From: Rhyacichthys aspro
Taxonomy: Eukaryota > Chordata > Actinopteri > Gobiiformes > Rhyacichthyidae
Direction: 5' to 3'
Assembly (NCBI GenBank): GCA_036850595.1
Contig: CM072158.1
Span: 14,523,422 to 14,587,421 of the forward strand
DNA length: 64,000 nucleotides
Under the pieces are notes generated by a model. It was not told the DNA's origin. It saw only the letters and a program-made list of their open reading frames with translations, and made no database searches. Shown here piece after piece: positions 47,576 through 61,574 of this stretch (its first letter is position 1; each line of letters begins with the position of its first letter). Position numbers and translations under genes: made by a program.

Positions 47576-50500
47576 CTTTTTTCTTTTCCACAAACATAAA
47601 AAACTACCCTTTTAATGGTTGAAAGTAAATTTCAACTCTGTCTATTCTAGGAAACGCAATCTACATTCTCTATGTAACCAGGTCATTTGATGTTCTTTAA
47701 GTGTCTATGTTATCTGTGTGCTCCTCCAGGTCCTTCATTTTTTTTCTGTTCAAAAGTAATCCTTGAGGGAATGGTAAGTAGTCTTTGTTATCAATTCTCA
47801 AACTTATTGCTTTTTTTATTGTCCACATTTATAGTCCTTTGAACTCGAGTCTGACTTGAAAGATCTAAAAGTGACGCAGGTTTAACGTGGGGGTCTATAA
47901 TAAACACCATGCGTCAACCTGACATTAAAGTGCGTTAGCGTGGGACAAGACGGCCCAATAATCAAACAAATGTTTCCGAGAATTTAGGCTTATTTACAGC
48001 CGCAACTCTCTGCCTGCTGACTGTCTTCAAAGTAGTGTCCTGAGAAGACATCGGAGACAAATTACAACCAGAGATGATTAAAAACTTGAGAACACCTGGC
48101 TCTGTATTGATTCTGAATAAAGTCACAAAGAACACCATTCCAAATGTGGAAACCCTGTCTGACAACTTTACAGTCCTATTCTAAAGCTGTCAAACTGAGC
48201 CTATTTGTCCTTTTAAACCAGACTGGTGACATTCTTCTTATCCTTCTTTTTAATGACCTTTTTCCCTCTCACTCTCCCTCTCTTTCTTTTCTGTAGAAAT
48301 TTAATGACATTAGGGAAAATGTCTCATAGTGACCTCTCCATTTCAGGCCACCGTGTGCCATTTTGTTTTTCTGTGGACATAGACAGGGCAGCGAAGTACC
48401 TTTGGTGATACGAGCATCGGAGCACTGCTGTGAGCATTGGGAGTAGTGTCTTAGGTTTGCTTTAAGATTCTCTGTTTGTTCAGCCTGAGCACGCTGCTTT
48501 TGGATTAGCCGACAGAAAAAAAAAGCAAGAGTTGGGGAGATAACCGCTGTGCTGATGAGCAAAGTCATTCCACTGTGGAGATGTTTTTTTTCTCTGTCTG
48601 TCAGTCAGCACTATCAGCAGAGAAAACTTACTGAGAATATTGAGCTTCTACTTATTCCTAATGGGCAATTGTTAACAGTCTTGTGTATTTATGTAAATAT
48701 GACACACTGTATAAGATTTTTTTTTCTTGTTGAAAAATGGTTTAATCCCAAATAAAAGCAGTAGTCTGAGACAGGGCCAAAAAGAAAATCAAGTAGTGGA
48801 ACTTTAAATGCTGATGGTATTTGATTAATCCATAAAAAATGTAACTTTTAATCTATTCATCAGAGGTTCATATGTAGCTTGGCCTCACAGGCTCCAACTA
48901 ATGCAATTAGGACCAGTGGGCTCATAATAAATGAATAGGACGTGTTACTCGTTAAAGTCCTGTTTTAGCCATGTCCTCTACATTCTCTCTGCATTCTCAT
49001 ATCGCTACAGGATCAAATATTTGTATTCTTCATAACAAAAGACTTTTAGCTTTGAACTAATTTAGATTAGTGAATGAATCTAAGTGATAACAGTCCAATA
49101 TGATTAAGGAATCGAGAGGGCTGCAAAAGAACAAAGTAAAAACAGACTGGATGACAAAACCTATACCTCTAAACAACAACACTCACACTGAAAATCTATA
49201 CTGTGCCCAAGCACTGTTCACACCTTAAAACACAGCACGTTGCTAATGTAATGCTCCCAATCATGGCCGAGTAGACGAGGCATCATTGTGCGCATGCTGC
49301 ATTTACATTGAGTGTAAGTCTAAGTACTCAAAATAATACGACAAATATAAAATACCCAAAAGCTATTTTTCATAGTCTACAGGGCATTTGTCTGAAGAAA
49401 AGCCTTATAGACAGTAGAGGAGACAATAGTAGGTGGAAACTACACTCTTTAATAAACAGAAGAGCACCTTACAACGACATAAAGCTGGCTACAAGAAGAA
49501 ACTGTGTTCAGGTTTGCTTATGTCAAGTGAGGGTCATAGGAGGGGGGATATTTATGCTAAGGCACAACACAGTACTGACCCTGATGTGAGTCCACTTTTA
49601 GAAAGCTTTTCTGTCTTCTTTAGAGACATTTGATGAATGTTTCTATGAGACAAAGCTAATCTAAAAAATCACATTTCACATTATTTATAAAACTAAGGCT
49701 GAAATGTTCCACTTTCATGTTGAAGATACTGATGTTGATGTTTTCACTAGTCAACCTTACATTGCAGCATTTTTTAGAACATAACTTTCTCCTTCCTGTA
49801 GCTGGACTTCACCGGTGCTAATGACCCTGTCTTTACCCAGACCAATAGATGAACCACCTTGGGCACTGAAGTGCTTAATCATACAGGGAATGAAAAAAGG
49901 AAGCCGACAGGGAGAGATTAAGTGAAAGTAGACGAGTGGTGTGCAGGGGAGGGTGGAGGTAGGCAGCCATGATGATCACCCCCAGTAGGACGATTTCACT
50001 CCGGTGACTTCAGAGCATGACTGGTTGGGGTGGGGTGAGTGGATACAAAAAGGGAACAAGGGGAGGAAGGGAGGTTGTCTGACAGATTCTTAATTAGGTG
50101 TGGTAATGAGGAGGAGAGAGGGAAACAGTGGGATCCTTAACACCTGAATGCATCTGCAAGGCTTCATTATACTCTCTTCAAGCAGAGGCCATATGTGAAC
50201 TAATTATACATGCACAACTCTTTTGGATATGCACACCTTTGATAACAAAATGAGGCTTAATGTGAAAATGTCCTTTTTAAATTACAATAAATATGAATTC
50301 ATTGCTTTTACTGTCATCTAAAACTATCTTTGTATAGTACATCATGAATGATGTGTACGGCTCTCAGACTATTTTTCCAACCAAGACACCTGTTGCCACA
50401 TGACTCTTTTTTCTTCCTGGGTTCACTGTTCTGTGAATGCCCCCAACCTGCACACGTCACACACACATTCACGTACCTGTAGAACACACACATGCCACTA

Positions 50501-50689
50501 CCATGGCTACCGCCAGGTTGACCCGGTCTCCATGGAGACAGAACAAGGGCGGGTGCTGACAGACAAGGACACACCCATTTTTGTGAGAGAGGCAAAGATG
50601 GTTAGATACAGAGCAGACGAATGGATAGAGCGATGAAAAAGAGTAGGAAAGGAGGCTAGTGTATTTTTTTATTATTAAATATTAATATA

Positions 50690-50731
50690 TTAAAAAAAAA
50701 AAAAAGAAAAAATAAAGACAAAAAAAAAAAT
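50690..50731. repeat. A-rich low-complexity run
   Basis: Poly-A runs interrupted by single G, T and C bases. A retroposon tail is possible, but no body was recognised upstream. Confidence 0.7.
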
Positions 50732-53618
50732 TAGTTAGTTTAAAAGTTTAGGAAAATACTAGGCAACTCTATCCTCATAGAGTTACCTAGGTATTGAGAC
50801 TTTTGAATCTAATATTTGCTGCTCTGCAAAGAAGTTATTAGAACCTAATTGCACTGTGCATTACGTGTAAGAGTGTAGCATATAAGGAAATATATATCTG
50901 CAATTTGACATTTAGTAAAGCAACCATGTCACCTCAAAGTAGTTTCCTGAAACTGGCAGGGGCTTGAGGCGGGCCTCTTTACAAGTCACAATTAACGATT
51001 CTTTTTTCTACAGAAGCCATATATATTTTCCACCGCTAAGTAAGACTAGAATTATTGTCCTTCTATGATTGCATTGTTCATATGTGCTTCTTCTGCTCAT
51101 TACTGCTATAAATTCTGGTAAAATGCAATGCTAATGTTAGCATTTTGTATTATGCTATCATAAGTAGTTGTGTCACTTCTGATTCAAACCTGAATAGACT
51201 ACAACATACTACATACTATTTTTTCAAATGAGCTGTGTAACTTTGGATTACCTATTAGCATTAGCATGTAATAACTCTCTCTCATAATGTTAATGCTAGT
51301 TAGCCAAAAAGGCAAGATCATGGTAAGAACTGAAGGCATAGACAACTTTTACTGTAACTTAAGACAGTGGGAACAGTGTTAGTGACAATATTGCATCAAT
51401 ATGGCTCCAGCCCTGTTCTTTTTTTAATAATCATGCCAGACTTGGAGCATCCTCTTGAGGCACAGAAAAAGGGAAAGATGTCTTCAAAGCCCATGCGCAT
51501 ATTGCACCGTCTGCCGTCGCCTTCAAGGTCATCACACTTCAATCATCCATGTTTTCATTTCTAAAGTCATTATACACACAAACTGGGAGAGTAGTTGTAA
51601 AGAGAAACGTAAAGAAAAAATAGACCTCTCTTGGACAACCAACTACACAGTGGTTCGGGGGACACCTGTGTGAGCCTACCACCTGGGGATCTTTGATTCC
51701 TGCTGCGCTTTAATCTGCGCTGTTCTCCGACCTGCCTTTGAAGTGAAAATCCCTGTCACCCTTCGTCCAGCGCTCTGTGCTGTTCACTCTTTCCACGCGT
51801 GAAAACAAAGCCCACTGACCACCACCTGTTTTTTCTTTGTCACGGTCGCCGCAGAGCTACATCTCAGGCCGCAGACCCGTTCAAACTAGATTCTGTTCAA
51901 CAGCTCCATCTGCGCGCCGACTCTAAATTTAACCCTGCAGTTATTTCAGGCTCTTTGTAACATACATCACCTTCTGTCTGCTGTAATACATTTTAATCTA
52001 CAGGAATAGAAGCTGATTACAAGCAGCGCGGGTGCTTCTAAGAGTCCAGGGATAAAAGTAATGAGAAGATTTAGAGAGTTGTATTGTTTTGCCATCCAGC
52101 TGATTATGAACCTGCAAAAACACTGAACTTATTGAGGTCATATTTCCTGTTTGGTAACAATACTTTGTTTGTAGCATTGCAATAGCATTAGCGTTAGGAC
52201 CCTACATTGTCATATATTACACACACTGTTCCTAAAAGCAAAGTGATATTGTAAGCTTTTGTTCCTGCAATTTGAATCATCCAGTATTGTATTTGTCTTC
52301 AAAACTGAATTTTCTGCAAATAAATGTCAAAATATTTGTTTGAGATGTAGCTAAAGGACATATTTTTCATTTCTTTGGCAATGAATATTTTCCATGGGTT
52401 TTATAGCAAGGACTTCGAAAAAGAAATGTTGCGTTCATGACGCAAAAATAATGGAGACAAGAGCAAAAATATATGAATGATAGTGGAATAAAGGTAAATT
52501 TGGTGTAAGCTAAAAAGGGGAATGAGAAAGTAGAGGTAGGAACAGTGCGTGTCCTCAGACAACACATTTGAGATGGTTTTCACACTTCCTCTCGGAGCGA
52601 GAAGAACCTACGGCACATGGGAAAGTGTTTTCACACCAAGAGACATGGAGAACTTAGTAAACAGTACAGTATATTAATGTTACAGCATACAACTGGACAT
52701 GTCTTGACATTAAATAACAGTACAACTACAAGTGATTTCATTTTGTATACTGCTATTATATTTTTGTGTAATTCTCTAATTTTACACATTTTGGAGTTAA
52801 TAAAAATCCAGTTTTATGGATTTCAAAAGGGCGATTTATTTTTTTAATCAGGATACACCGCCAAAACAGCTGGAAGCTGGAAATAAAAAAAAAAAATACT
52901 GGAAGCCCTGTTAGAATATTGACATTTACATGGTGTGTAAGTAAAGTGGCCTTAGAATCAGGAAGAAGAGGGTGTACAAGTGCCAACACACCTCCACACT
53001 CTCTGAAGTGCTTCCAGATCAGTGCAGAGTGGCTAACAGGGCAGAGCAGCCTCCCAAAGGAGACCAACCAGTGTGGGCCACAAGGCTGGGCCTTTCGCCC
53101 CCTCAGCACTCCACTGCACTGGGAGCGCTCCATTTGATCACCCAGCTACTGGAGCTATGTCATGTGACAATGAGAGTCTCCACTGATCAAACTCACACAA
53201 GCAGTGTCTTTCCTGGCGTGTGCACCATCTCCACACACAAATACATTTACACCTGATGAAAGGTGTCTGTGCCAGAGTAGTACTGGTTGCTATAGTGACG
53301 CTTATGCATTCTTGGTCTTTGGCTTGGCTGAGCATGACAGACAGGCCAGAGAGTATTTAGAAAAAAACACATATCTATACACAAACCAAAACACAGCTGT
53401 GTACTGATGCAGGAAAATATCTTTGATAAATACTGCCACCTGCAGCACAACCAAAACAAGTGCAGTACAATAAAAGAAGACTTCTTTTATAAGTAGGAAT
53501 ATAATTACTTCATTAAAGGTACAGTTTTGTATCATAGTATTCATGGTTGTGTGAGAAAATAAAATAAATTCAGTACCTTGGATAGCTCTGATGAAAACGC
53601 ATTGTTATGTGTAAATGT

Positions 53619-53635
53619 AGCCACTAGAGGGAGAC
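53619..53635 (+). promoter_or_regulatory. CTCF-like motif
   Basis: AGCCACTAGAGGGAGAC fits the CTCF core CCASYAGRKGGC except for A in place of the final C. It lies just beyond the probable 3' end of hsbp1l1. Binding is not shown. Confidence 0.3.
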
Positions 53636-53942
53636 ACGTCACCTCAAGACAAATTAATTTAATTTGGTTGTGGTATTTACTACATTTTAAAGATTCTGTG
53701 CTTGGGTTGTTGTCCAGAGTTTCATTTGCTTTTCCTTGATACATTGTTTTAAGTAATAAACTTGTAAATTCACTCCTTACCGATGGAGGCTCAATGAAAA
53801 CAGTGCCTCTTTGGAAACACATAAAATAATAGTGGCAATGAATAAAAGTAAAGCTAATCTCAAAATTAGTGCAGTGTTAGATTTTATCAGATAAATCATC
53901 TACAGAATCAGTGCTGCTCAGTGATGGTGGGGAAAAAAAATC

Positions 53943-53948
53943 TTTATT
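53943..53948 (-). terminator. hsbp1l1: Poly(A) signal candidate of hsbp1l1
   Basis: AATAAA on the minus strand, 577 bases beyond the hsbp1l1 stop, followed in the direction of transcription by a T-rich stretch. Chosen as a plausible end of the 3' UTR; not verified. Confidence 0.4.
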
Positions 53949-54524
53949 TGGCATTTTAAATGTACAGCAATAAACAATCATATATTTGTACAATAATTAG
54001 GTCCATGTGACATGTAGTTTTGGTGCAAAATATGTGGAAAAGACTGGGACAACTTAATAGATGCATAGTTAATAATTAATGTCAGCACTTCTCTTTGGGT
54101 GGATCCATTTAGTCATACTGTATTTATATGTTTTCTATACTCAATAAGATAAACATGAACACCTGTGAAGGGGTAGTGGGATGGCAGTAAGTGACTGTTA
54201 TATATTGTTTTGTGTGTATAGTGTGACTTTACAAAAGAGTTGATTGTCATTATTATTATTATTTGAAACTACAATTGTCTACACAGTGAGTATTGCTGGC
54301 AGTGAATGTAACTAGATGTTTGTAAGGACATATAAACAGCAAAAATAAGAATGAGGTAGTGTCTGTATTTACAAAAAAAATCAACAATCTACAGTAGCAC
54401 CATTAACAATGTGAACAGAATATTGTGAATATTTGTGAAAGCTAGCTGTCCAAAGCACAATCCACGGGAAGATTTCAGATTTTAGGTTTTTCTTTGGAGA
54501 AGCGCTCCCACAGTGTGCTCCGTA

Positions 54525-54619
54525 TCACTTTGACATGGCCTGTTCCTCCATGCCGGCTTGCGTCATTAGTTCTGTCACATTCTTCTCGAGGTTGTCAATG
54601 CGTGTTCCCATCTCTTCTA
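54525..54619 (-). CDS. hsbp1l1: hsbp1l1 coding exon 3
   Basis: Completes codon 38 and codes residues 39-68, EEMGTRIDNLEKNVTELM, TQAGMEEQAMSK, then TGA at 54527-54525. Confidence 0.9.
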
Positions 54620-55562
54620 GTACAACCGTTAAGAAAAGATTCACATATCAATAAATAACGCACAAGTACGCAGCCGTTAATTTCTCTGCAGCTAGCATTC
54701 AAACTATTCAATACCTGATTACCAGAAAAATATGGTATAGCTTACACAGATTAAAATGCTAATGTCCAAATCATATTAAATAGGGCTGCAACCAAAGATA
54801 ATTTCTATAATTTCGATTAATCAATTAATAATCAAATAGTGAAGCGCGTGTAAATGTGTGGGGACCTGGTGGACTAACAAAGACGAATGGTCAAAAACAT
54901 AGTGTTTTGAATGTTCCTGTTTAACACTGATAATAATACAACAAAAAAATACATACATTTTTACAAACTCTGAACCAGATGAAGCTACAAGTAAGCCACG
55001 TGTATTGTGGATAGAGCATATACAGAGCCCATGGTATGATTCAGATTCTATGAATACCCTAGATAGCACTTTATTAATTATTCAATTAGCTGACGATATT
55101 TTTATAATCGTTTATAATCGAGTTATCCGATTAGTTGTGTCAGCAATATTTCGCTTTATAAACTCTATACTTGCAGCTAAAGTGACCCCTAGTGGCCACA
55201 CACGGTAGCCTGTCTCTAGGGTACATAGTTCTGTTTATGCATTGTTATTTTGCACACGCTTGATAATATTTTGTGTACGGTTAGCTTACAGTGCGATTTA
55301 AAATCACAATGACTAAGCAAAAAGCTGTAGCCGTTGAACACTGAATAAAGGATATTTTTGGACTCCAGTTGATCGGACATCGCTTGGAACCTGCCCTGAA
55401 GTCGCTGCATCGTCGTTTCCATCTATAACAATTAAAACAACACTTCAGTGAACAATAAAAAGATGTTTGCTAGCCCAGCTGTGTCTCTGAACGGGACGTT
55501 GACGTCACGTTACTTACCGCCTCTGTCATGTCCTGGGCCGCTTTGCTTTCAGTTTGTGACAT
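54525..55562 (-). CDS. hsbp1l1: Heat shock factor binding protein 1-like, with AT-AC intron
   Basis: Encodes a small coiled-coil protein of the HSBP1 family; HSBP1 itself binds trimeric HSF1 and dampens the heat-shock response. Exons 55562-55518, 55422-55356 and 54619-54525 give 68 codons and a TGA stop. The hydrophobic heptads run from METTMQRLQGRFQAM through SDQLESKIEEMGTRI to DNLEKNVTELMTQAG, the family signature. Intron 1 is an ordinary GT-AG intron of 95 bases. Intron 2 (736 bases) starts ATATCCTTT and ends AC, which marks a U12-type intron. HSBP1L1 is preferred over HSBP1 because of EEMG.RI and because the gene is head-to-head with slc66a2, as in human 18q23. A duplicate of hsbp1 itself remains possible. 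Confidence 0.85.
54620..55355 (-). other. hsbp1l1: U12-type AT-AC intron of hsbp1l1
   Basis: The 5' end ATATCCTTT (55355-55347) is the exact consensus for AT-AC introns removed by the minor spliceosome. Near the 3' end TTTTCTTAAC (54637-54628) matches the U12 branch-site consensus TTCCTTAAC except for one T for C, and the intron ends GGTTGTAC at 54620, about nine bases after the branch adenosine. No polypyrimidine tract or AG acceptor that keeps the frame is present. Splicing here restores codon 38 (A plus TA, Ile) and the reading SK-I-EEMG. Confidence 0.9.
54781..55150. mobile_element. Degenerate DNA transposon inside the AT-AC intron
   Basis: Starts TAGGGCTGCAACCAAAGATA and continues with ATAATTTCGATTAATCAATT; the right side, in reverse complement, reads ACTAATCGGATAACTCGATT. 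This pairs with the common teleost repeat that opens AGGGCTGCAAC and carries ATCGATTAATCG words at both ends. The right terminus has decayed, so the boundary is approximate. Confidence 0.45.
55356..55422 (-). CDS. hsbp1l1: hsbp1l1 coding exon 2
   Basis: Residues 16-37, METTMQRLQGRFQAMSDQLE to SK, plus the first base of codon 38. Acceptor TGTTATAG. It ends CCAAAA directly before ATATCCTTT, with no usable GT donor nearby that keeps the family sequence. Confidence 0.9.
55518..55562 (-). CDS. hsbp1l1: hsbp1l1 coding exon 1
   Basis: Residues 1-15, MSQTESKAAQDMTEA, ending in phase 0 at a strong donor GTAAGTAAC. The ATG lies in an AAGGATG context. Confidence 0.8.
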
Positions 55563-57469
<1,907 letters not shown>

Positions 57470-57672
57470 ATGGAAGATGAGCTGTTCGACCAGGTTGTGG
57501 CCGTGTTTCAAGAGCTGGTGTCGTGGGTCGCTTCTGGTGCCATGGTGTTTGGAGGGGTGGTCCCGTACATCCCCCAGTACAGAGACATCCGGCGGACGCA
57601 GAACGCAGAGGGCTTCTCCACCTACGTGTGCCTGGTCCTTCTTGTGGCCAACATCCTGAGGATACTCTTCAG
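57470..57672 (+). CDS. slc66a2: slc66a2 coding exon 1
   Basis: Residues 1-67 plus two bases of codon 68, including the first PQ motif and GFSTYVCLVLLVANILRILF. Donor AG-GTAGAAC. Confidence 0.93.
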
Positions 57673-60247
57673 GTAGAACTTCATTAATTCCTGTTGGTCC
57701 AGCCAAGCATGGTTTGGCACTTTTGGATGGTATTAAAACAAGACATTCAAGAATATTAGGATAGTAGATTTGGTTATCTTAGATGCTTTTGGATGCAGCT
57801 ATTTGATTTCCTACAGTAGGTAACAGTTAGCACCCCTCCCCTAGTTTGGAAAAGCAAACAGGAAGGCCTCTACAGCGATTAAACTGTAAATGGAACCAGT
57901 AACAATCATTTTATATGCTTACCTTTAACTAGCCCATTTAAATCAATGGTTGATTTCATAATAATATTCATAAACCCATGTCAAACCAACTTGATCCTGT
58001 CAACCCTGTGTGCTTTCCCCTAAAACATGGCTGGTTTGGACCAATGGTGTGGCAGTACTTGCACCAATGGGGATGCTTTAGGTAGGATTTAAGTAACGTT
58101 ATGATGTAAACACCATGACATTTTTGTGATTGGATAAAATTATTTTGTGATTAGGGGTGATGGTTCTGTAAAATAGACCAGGTTAACAAAGTTATGGGGT
58201 TGTTCACTTGAAGAACAGGTCAAACAACAGTCACATGATGAAAACATGCATGTCTCTATGCATACTATTCTGTGTAACACACAGGTGCACTAATAGAAGT
58301 TTAAGAAGCCATTTGGGCTAAATTTATCTGTTTTTTGTATGCAAATGATTGATAATATCATGATGTTATAGTTTCTTTGAACTGACAGACAGTATATTCT
58401 ATAAACTGTTTACTCACTTCTTCTTCTTTGAGTGACTTGAAAGTTAACAGTTAAAGTAACAGGTTAGTAAACATAAGTCAATGTTTGCAGGAAAATCCAG
58501 CTCAGTATTGCAAACAAGTCTCCTTCATGCATTTTATTGTTGTTGTCTTTACCAAGTCATATGATTAACCAATACCCATAATCAGCCCTTTATGCTTTTA
58601 ATTCACATGACACAAAAATTGATATTAAAAAAATCTCCCACACACTGTCCAACTTGCAAAAATGAGATTTATTCAGACTCAAACTAACAAGGTTTCAGCA
58701 CTAGGCCTTCATCAGGCAAATAGTGGTGAAATTTGATATGAAATATCAAAGTCCGGCAACCAATTGCTAGAAATAGTGAGAATGTGAAAAAGTTGCTAAT
58801 GTTTGGGTTTTCTTTGTCAGGTTTGGGCGCTACTTCGAGACTCTGCTGCTGTGGCAGAGCTTCATCATGATCGCCACCATGCTCGTCATGCTGAACCTGT
58901 GCACCGACGTCCGTGTGGCCGCTGAACTCAACACCAAGAGGCGCTCATTCATAGGTCGGCACTCCCGCTGTGCTTTTTTACACACAGCTTTAAATGTCAC
59001 ATAAGGACATGATCATAAATATCTGTGCTTCTTCCAAGTCTTTACCTCCCAGAAGGAGTTCATAGATAAAGTCTAACATAATGTTTAACCTTGTAGTAAG
59101 TCTTTCACAACAGGTGTAAACTGTAGACAGAAGCTTATCCGCTGTAAATCAATGAGTCTTTACAGCACCATAAAGTTACTCAACAAACCCTATTTCAAAA
59201 CAATGAGTTATTTCAAATATAGGCAATGTGCTTTTTGGCTTGCCTTTTGCTTTTATACCTATATGTAAATATCAAATTCACTGCAATTTCTTCTTGTCTG
59301 TAACATTACTATGTACAGGGCAGTATAGTTTGTTGTACATACAACATCACAGGAAGTGTTAAATTAGTTAAATTTAAGGTAGTGGAAGGAGCTGGAGATT
59401 AAATTAAGTCAGATACCAAACTAGCATTAGCTTACCTTTTAAAAACAAAGGAAAATGTTTTTGTGTGTGAGCTAGGTTTTAAGCTAGACATATCTCTGGA
59501 AAAAAAAAATCAAACCAATCTTATCTGACCCATAGGCTGCTTGAGTAAACATAAAGCATTCCAAAATAAAAAAAAAAAACAGACTTTGAGTCATGGCTAC
59601 TTAGTCCAAAAGTGTTCAGAAAAAGATGGAAATTTTACCACACACAACACTTTAGTGAGTATCTTTGGTAAACAAGGTCAGTATCTTATTATCTTATCAT
59701 AGTGCATTTTATAGTATATACCATATATAATATTTTAAGCAAACAAGACAAAATATTCACAAGCTTTACAATATGCCAGTGCATTACTGGGTTAATCGAA
59801 GTTATGTTTGACTGATTAATTGTGTAACACAGAAATTATGCAATTAAAGTGCAAAACTGTTTCCTTTTCTTGCCCCTTGTAACTATAGCAATGATAAATA
59901 AACAGCACAGTTGTTAAAACCTTCAACTGAGAGCAATGTATTCAAGATCAAATGAATATACTAATACTCAACATAGTTATTGACTATCAGATGTTTTTCT
60001 GATATCATGCACATGGGGTTTTGTTTGATACCGATTTCAGTTTAAAAGTAGCCAAATATGAGCCAAAAACATCATAAACTGGATAGGTTAGTATGGTTGT
60101 GTCCAACCTCTAAAGTTCTTAAATCTGGAGAATATACTTCAAACCAAGCTGTGTTTCTCTTCCCCCTCCTTTTTATTTCTGCGTTTGTGTCTGTAGCGAC
60201 AGACAGTAAGGACGAAGAGCTCAAAATCCCTAAGAGGCTCTTTATGG
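57470..60247 (+). CDS. slc66a2: PQ-loop protein SLC66A2 (PQLC1), 5' part only
   Basis: Encodes the N-terminal part of a seven-helix PQ-loop membrane protein of the SLC66 family, located on endosomal or Golgi membranes in mammals; its substrate is not firmly known. Exons 57470-57672, 58821-58954 and 60197-60247 are in frame. The start MEDELFDQ gives the same distance to LVSW as I recall for human SLC66A2; an in-frame ATG at 57452 would add six residues. The first PQ-loop motif is GGVVPYIPQYRDIRRTQNAE, with Pro35-Gln36. Predicted helices lie at about residues 17-33, 50-70 and 78-98. The following TKRRSFI-ATDSKDEELKIP matches the cytoplasmic linker. The second half, including the second PQ loop, was not found before base 64000 and should lie beyond it. 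Confidence 0.92.
58651..58725. repeat. Dispersed repeat fragment with CTTCATCAGG motif
   Basis: GGTTTCAGCACTAGGCCTTC followed by ATCAGGC resembles a motif (GTTTCGGC..GGCCTTCATCAGG) repeated in many fish and amphibian genomes. Only a fragment is present, and its class is unknown. Confidence 0.4.
58821..58954 (+). CDS. slc66a2: slc66a2 coding exon 2
   Basis: Completes Arg68 and codes FGRYFETLLLWQSFIMIATM to NTKRRSFI, with one base of the next codon. Acceptor CTTTGTCAG, donor GTCGGCAC. Confidence 0.93.
60197..60247 (+). CDS. slc66a2: slc66a2 coding exon 3 (linker)
   Basis: Codes A-TDSKDEELKIPKRLFM plus one base. Acceptor GTCTGTAG, donor GTACGTACA. The charged linker matches AADSKDEE of the mammalian protein. 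The exon is only 51 bases. Confidence 0.9.
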
Positions 60248-60807
60248 GTACGTACACGATCCAGTGTGTCTGCCGTGAACCATCAGTTGTAGTTCATTTC
60301 CTCTTTTCATCCACGCCTGCTAAGTCCGCTCACATCTCATCTGAATGAAGCATGCGCCTGTTGCTCACATAGATATCCTGTAGTGTTTGATCCATGACAC
60401 ATTCACTGTCCATCTAATGTGCCATCCATCTGCTGGTCTGCATATCACCACTTCCTTGATACAAATGATTAAAAACTCCTTTTACTAATTTCATGATTTT
60501 TGCATGCATTATTTGCACAGTCAGAAGTTTAGGACACCTTCATTTCTTTGACAATTGTTAGACATTTTTGTTTTAGTCACAAAAGAATGTATTTTGTATC
60601 TAATAACACTTAAAGAGGCTTAAATAGCATTTGGGAAAGTGAAATATTACTTCAATAATGTAAGAGTGTTATCAAAGCTAGTCACAATTTTGACTAATGA
60701 CATTATTATCCAAATTGTAAAAGTAGAACGTATGGAGAGTAATTGCCAAATGTGTTTTCAGTGCTATTTTTGCATTGATTTTATTTATTTATCTATTTAA
60801 TTACTTT

Positions 60808-61093
60808 TTTGGGGGGGCATTTTTTTAAATGAACAGGGGGGGGGAAGGGGGGGGCCCCACAATATTTTTTTTGAATTTTTTTTTTTTTTTTTTTTTTTTT
60901 TTCTCCCGCCCCCCCTCAGAGAAGGCCCCGGTTTTTTATATAATCCCCCCCCCAAATTTTGAAAAAAAAAAAAAAAAAAAATCTTCCCTTTGGGGGAGGG
61001 TGTTTAAAAAACAAAAACAAACCCTCTCTGAGGTGGGGGGAGAAAAATAATATAATAAAAAAAAAAAAAAAATTTTTTTATTTTTTTTTTTTG
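60808..61093. repeat. Homopolymer-dominated low-complexity block
   Basis: About 280 bases consisting mostly of long runs of G, T, C and A, with short unrelated words between. No biological repeat family has this appearance. It looks like collapsed or noisy sequence from a poorly resolved region, and bases here should not be trusted. Confidence 0.75.
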
Positions 61094-61574
61094 TGGTTTT
61101 CCAGTACTATAGACTAACATACCATTAAAACTGATAGTTCTTGTTTAACCTGCTCTTTTCTGGTTATTTAATTGATTTCTTTCTTGTGTTTTTGCCATAA
61201 CAAAACTTTAAATAGGCATGTTTTTTGCACGTCATACAGGTGCATGTTTATATAGCTTCTTTTTTACTTCATTCAGTGCACAAATGTGAATGTTCAGCAT
61301 TCATCCTTATGATTTTCTGTAATGTGTGCCAATGATATAACTGTGTTGTTTCTAAGTCTTTCTAAAACTGCTCTGAACTACAAAAACTCTGGTTTCAACA
61401 TCAGCCTTTAAGAGATACACTGAGCATCAATGAAGGCATGAAAATACATCCACTTTATGTGAGCTTAACTTAAATATAAACTTAAATATATGGAGAGACA
61501 AACTGAAAATTGAAGATGATATATGGCAAGCTCAGGCCACCCAGTCTGACAGAACATATTATAGAAAATTTTAG

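Larger units (their letters stand above)
43201..53940. other. Intergenic between hpcal4 and hsbp1l1
   Basis: No coding exon was recognised in about 10.7 kb. It contains microsatellites, an inverted repeat at 45.47 kb, several stretches that look like conserved non-coding DNA (listed separately), poly-A-rich DNA at 50.69-50.73 kb, and a CpG-richer patch at about 51.70-51.95 kb with a CACCTG E-box and no clear TATA box or splice site. Confidence 0.5.

Noticed and set aside
55216..55422. Read-through 68-codon protein ending in YVP
   Set aside because: This is exon 2 of hsbp1l1 running on into its AT-AC intron; the tail has no family resemblance.
54525..55562. Identity as HSBP1 rather than HSBP1L1
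   Set aside because: The MTQAG core is shared by both, but EEMG.RI and the slc66a2 neighbour favour HSBP1L1. The choice is not absolute.
60829..61050. Plus-strand frame with poly-Phe and poly-Lys
   Set aside because: Translation of the homopolymer block, which is probably sequence artefact.
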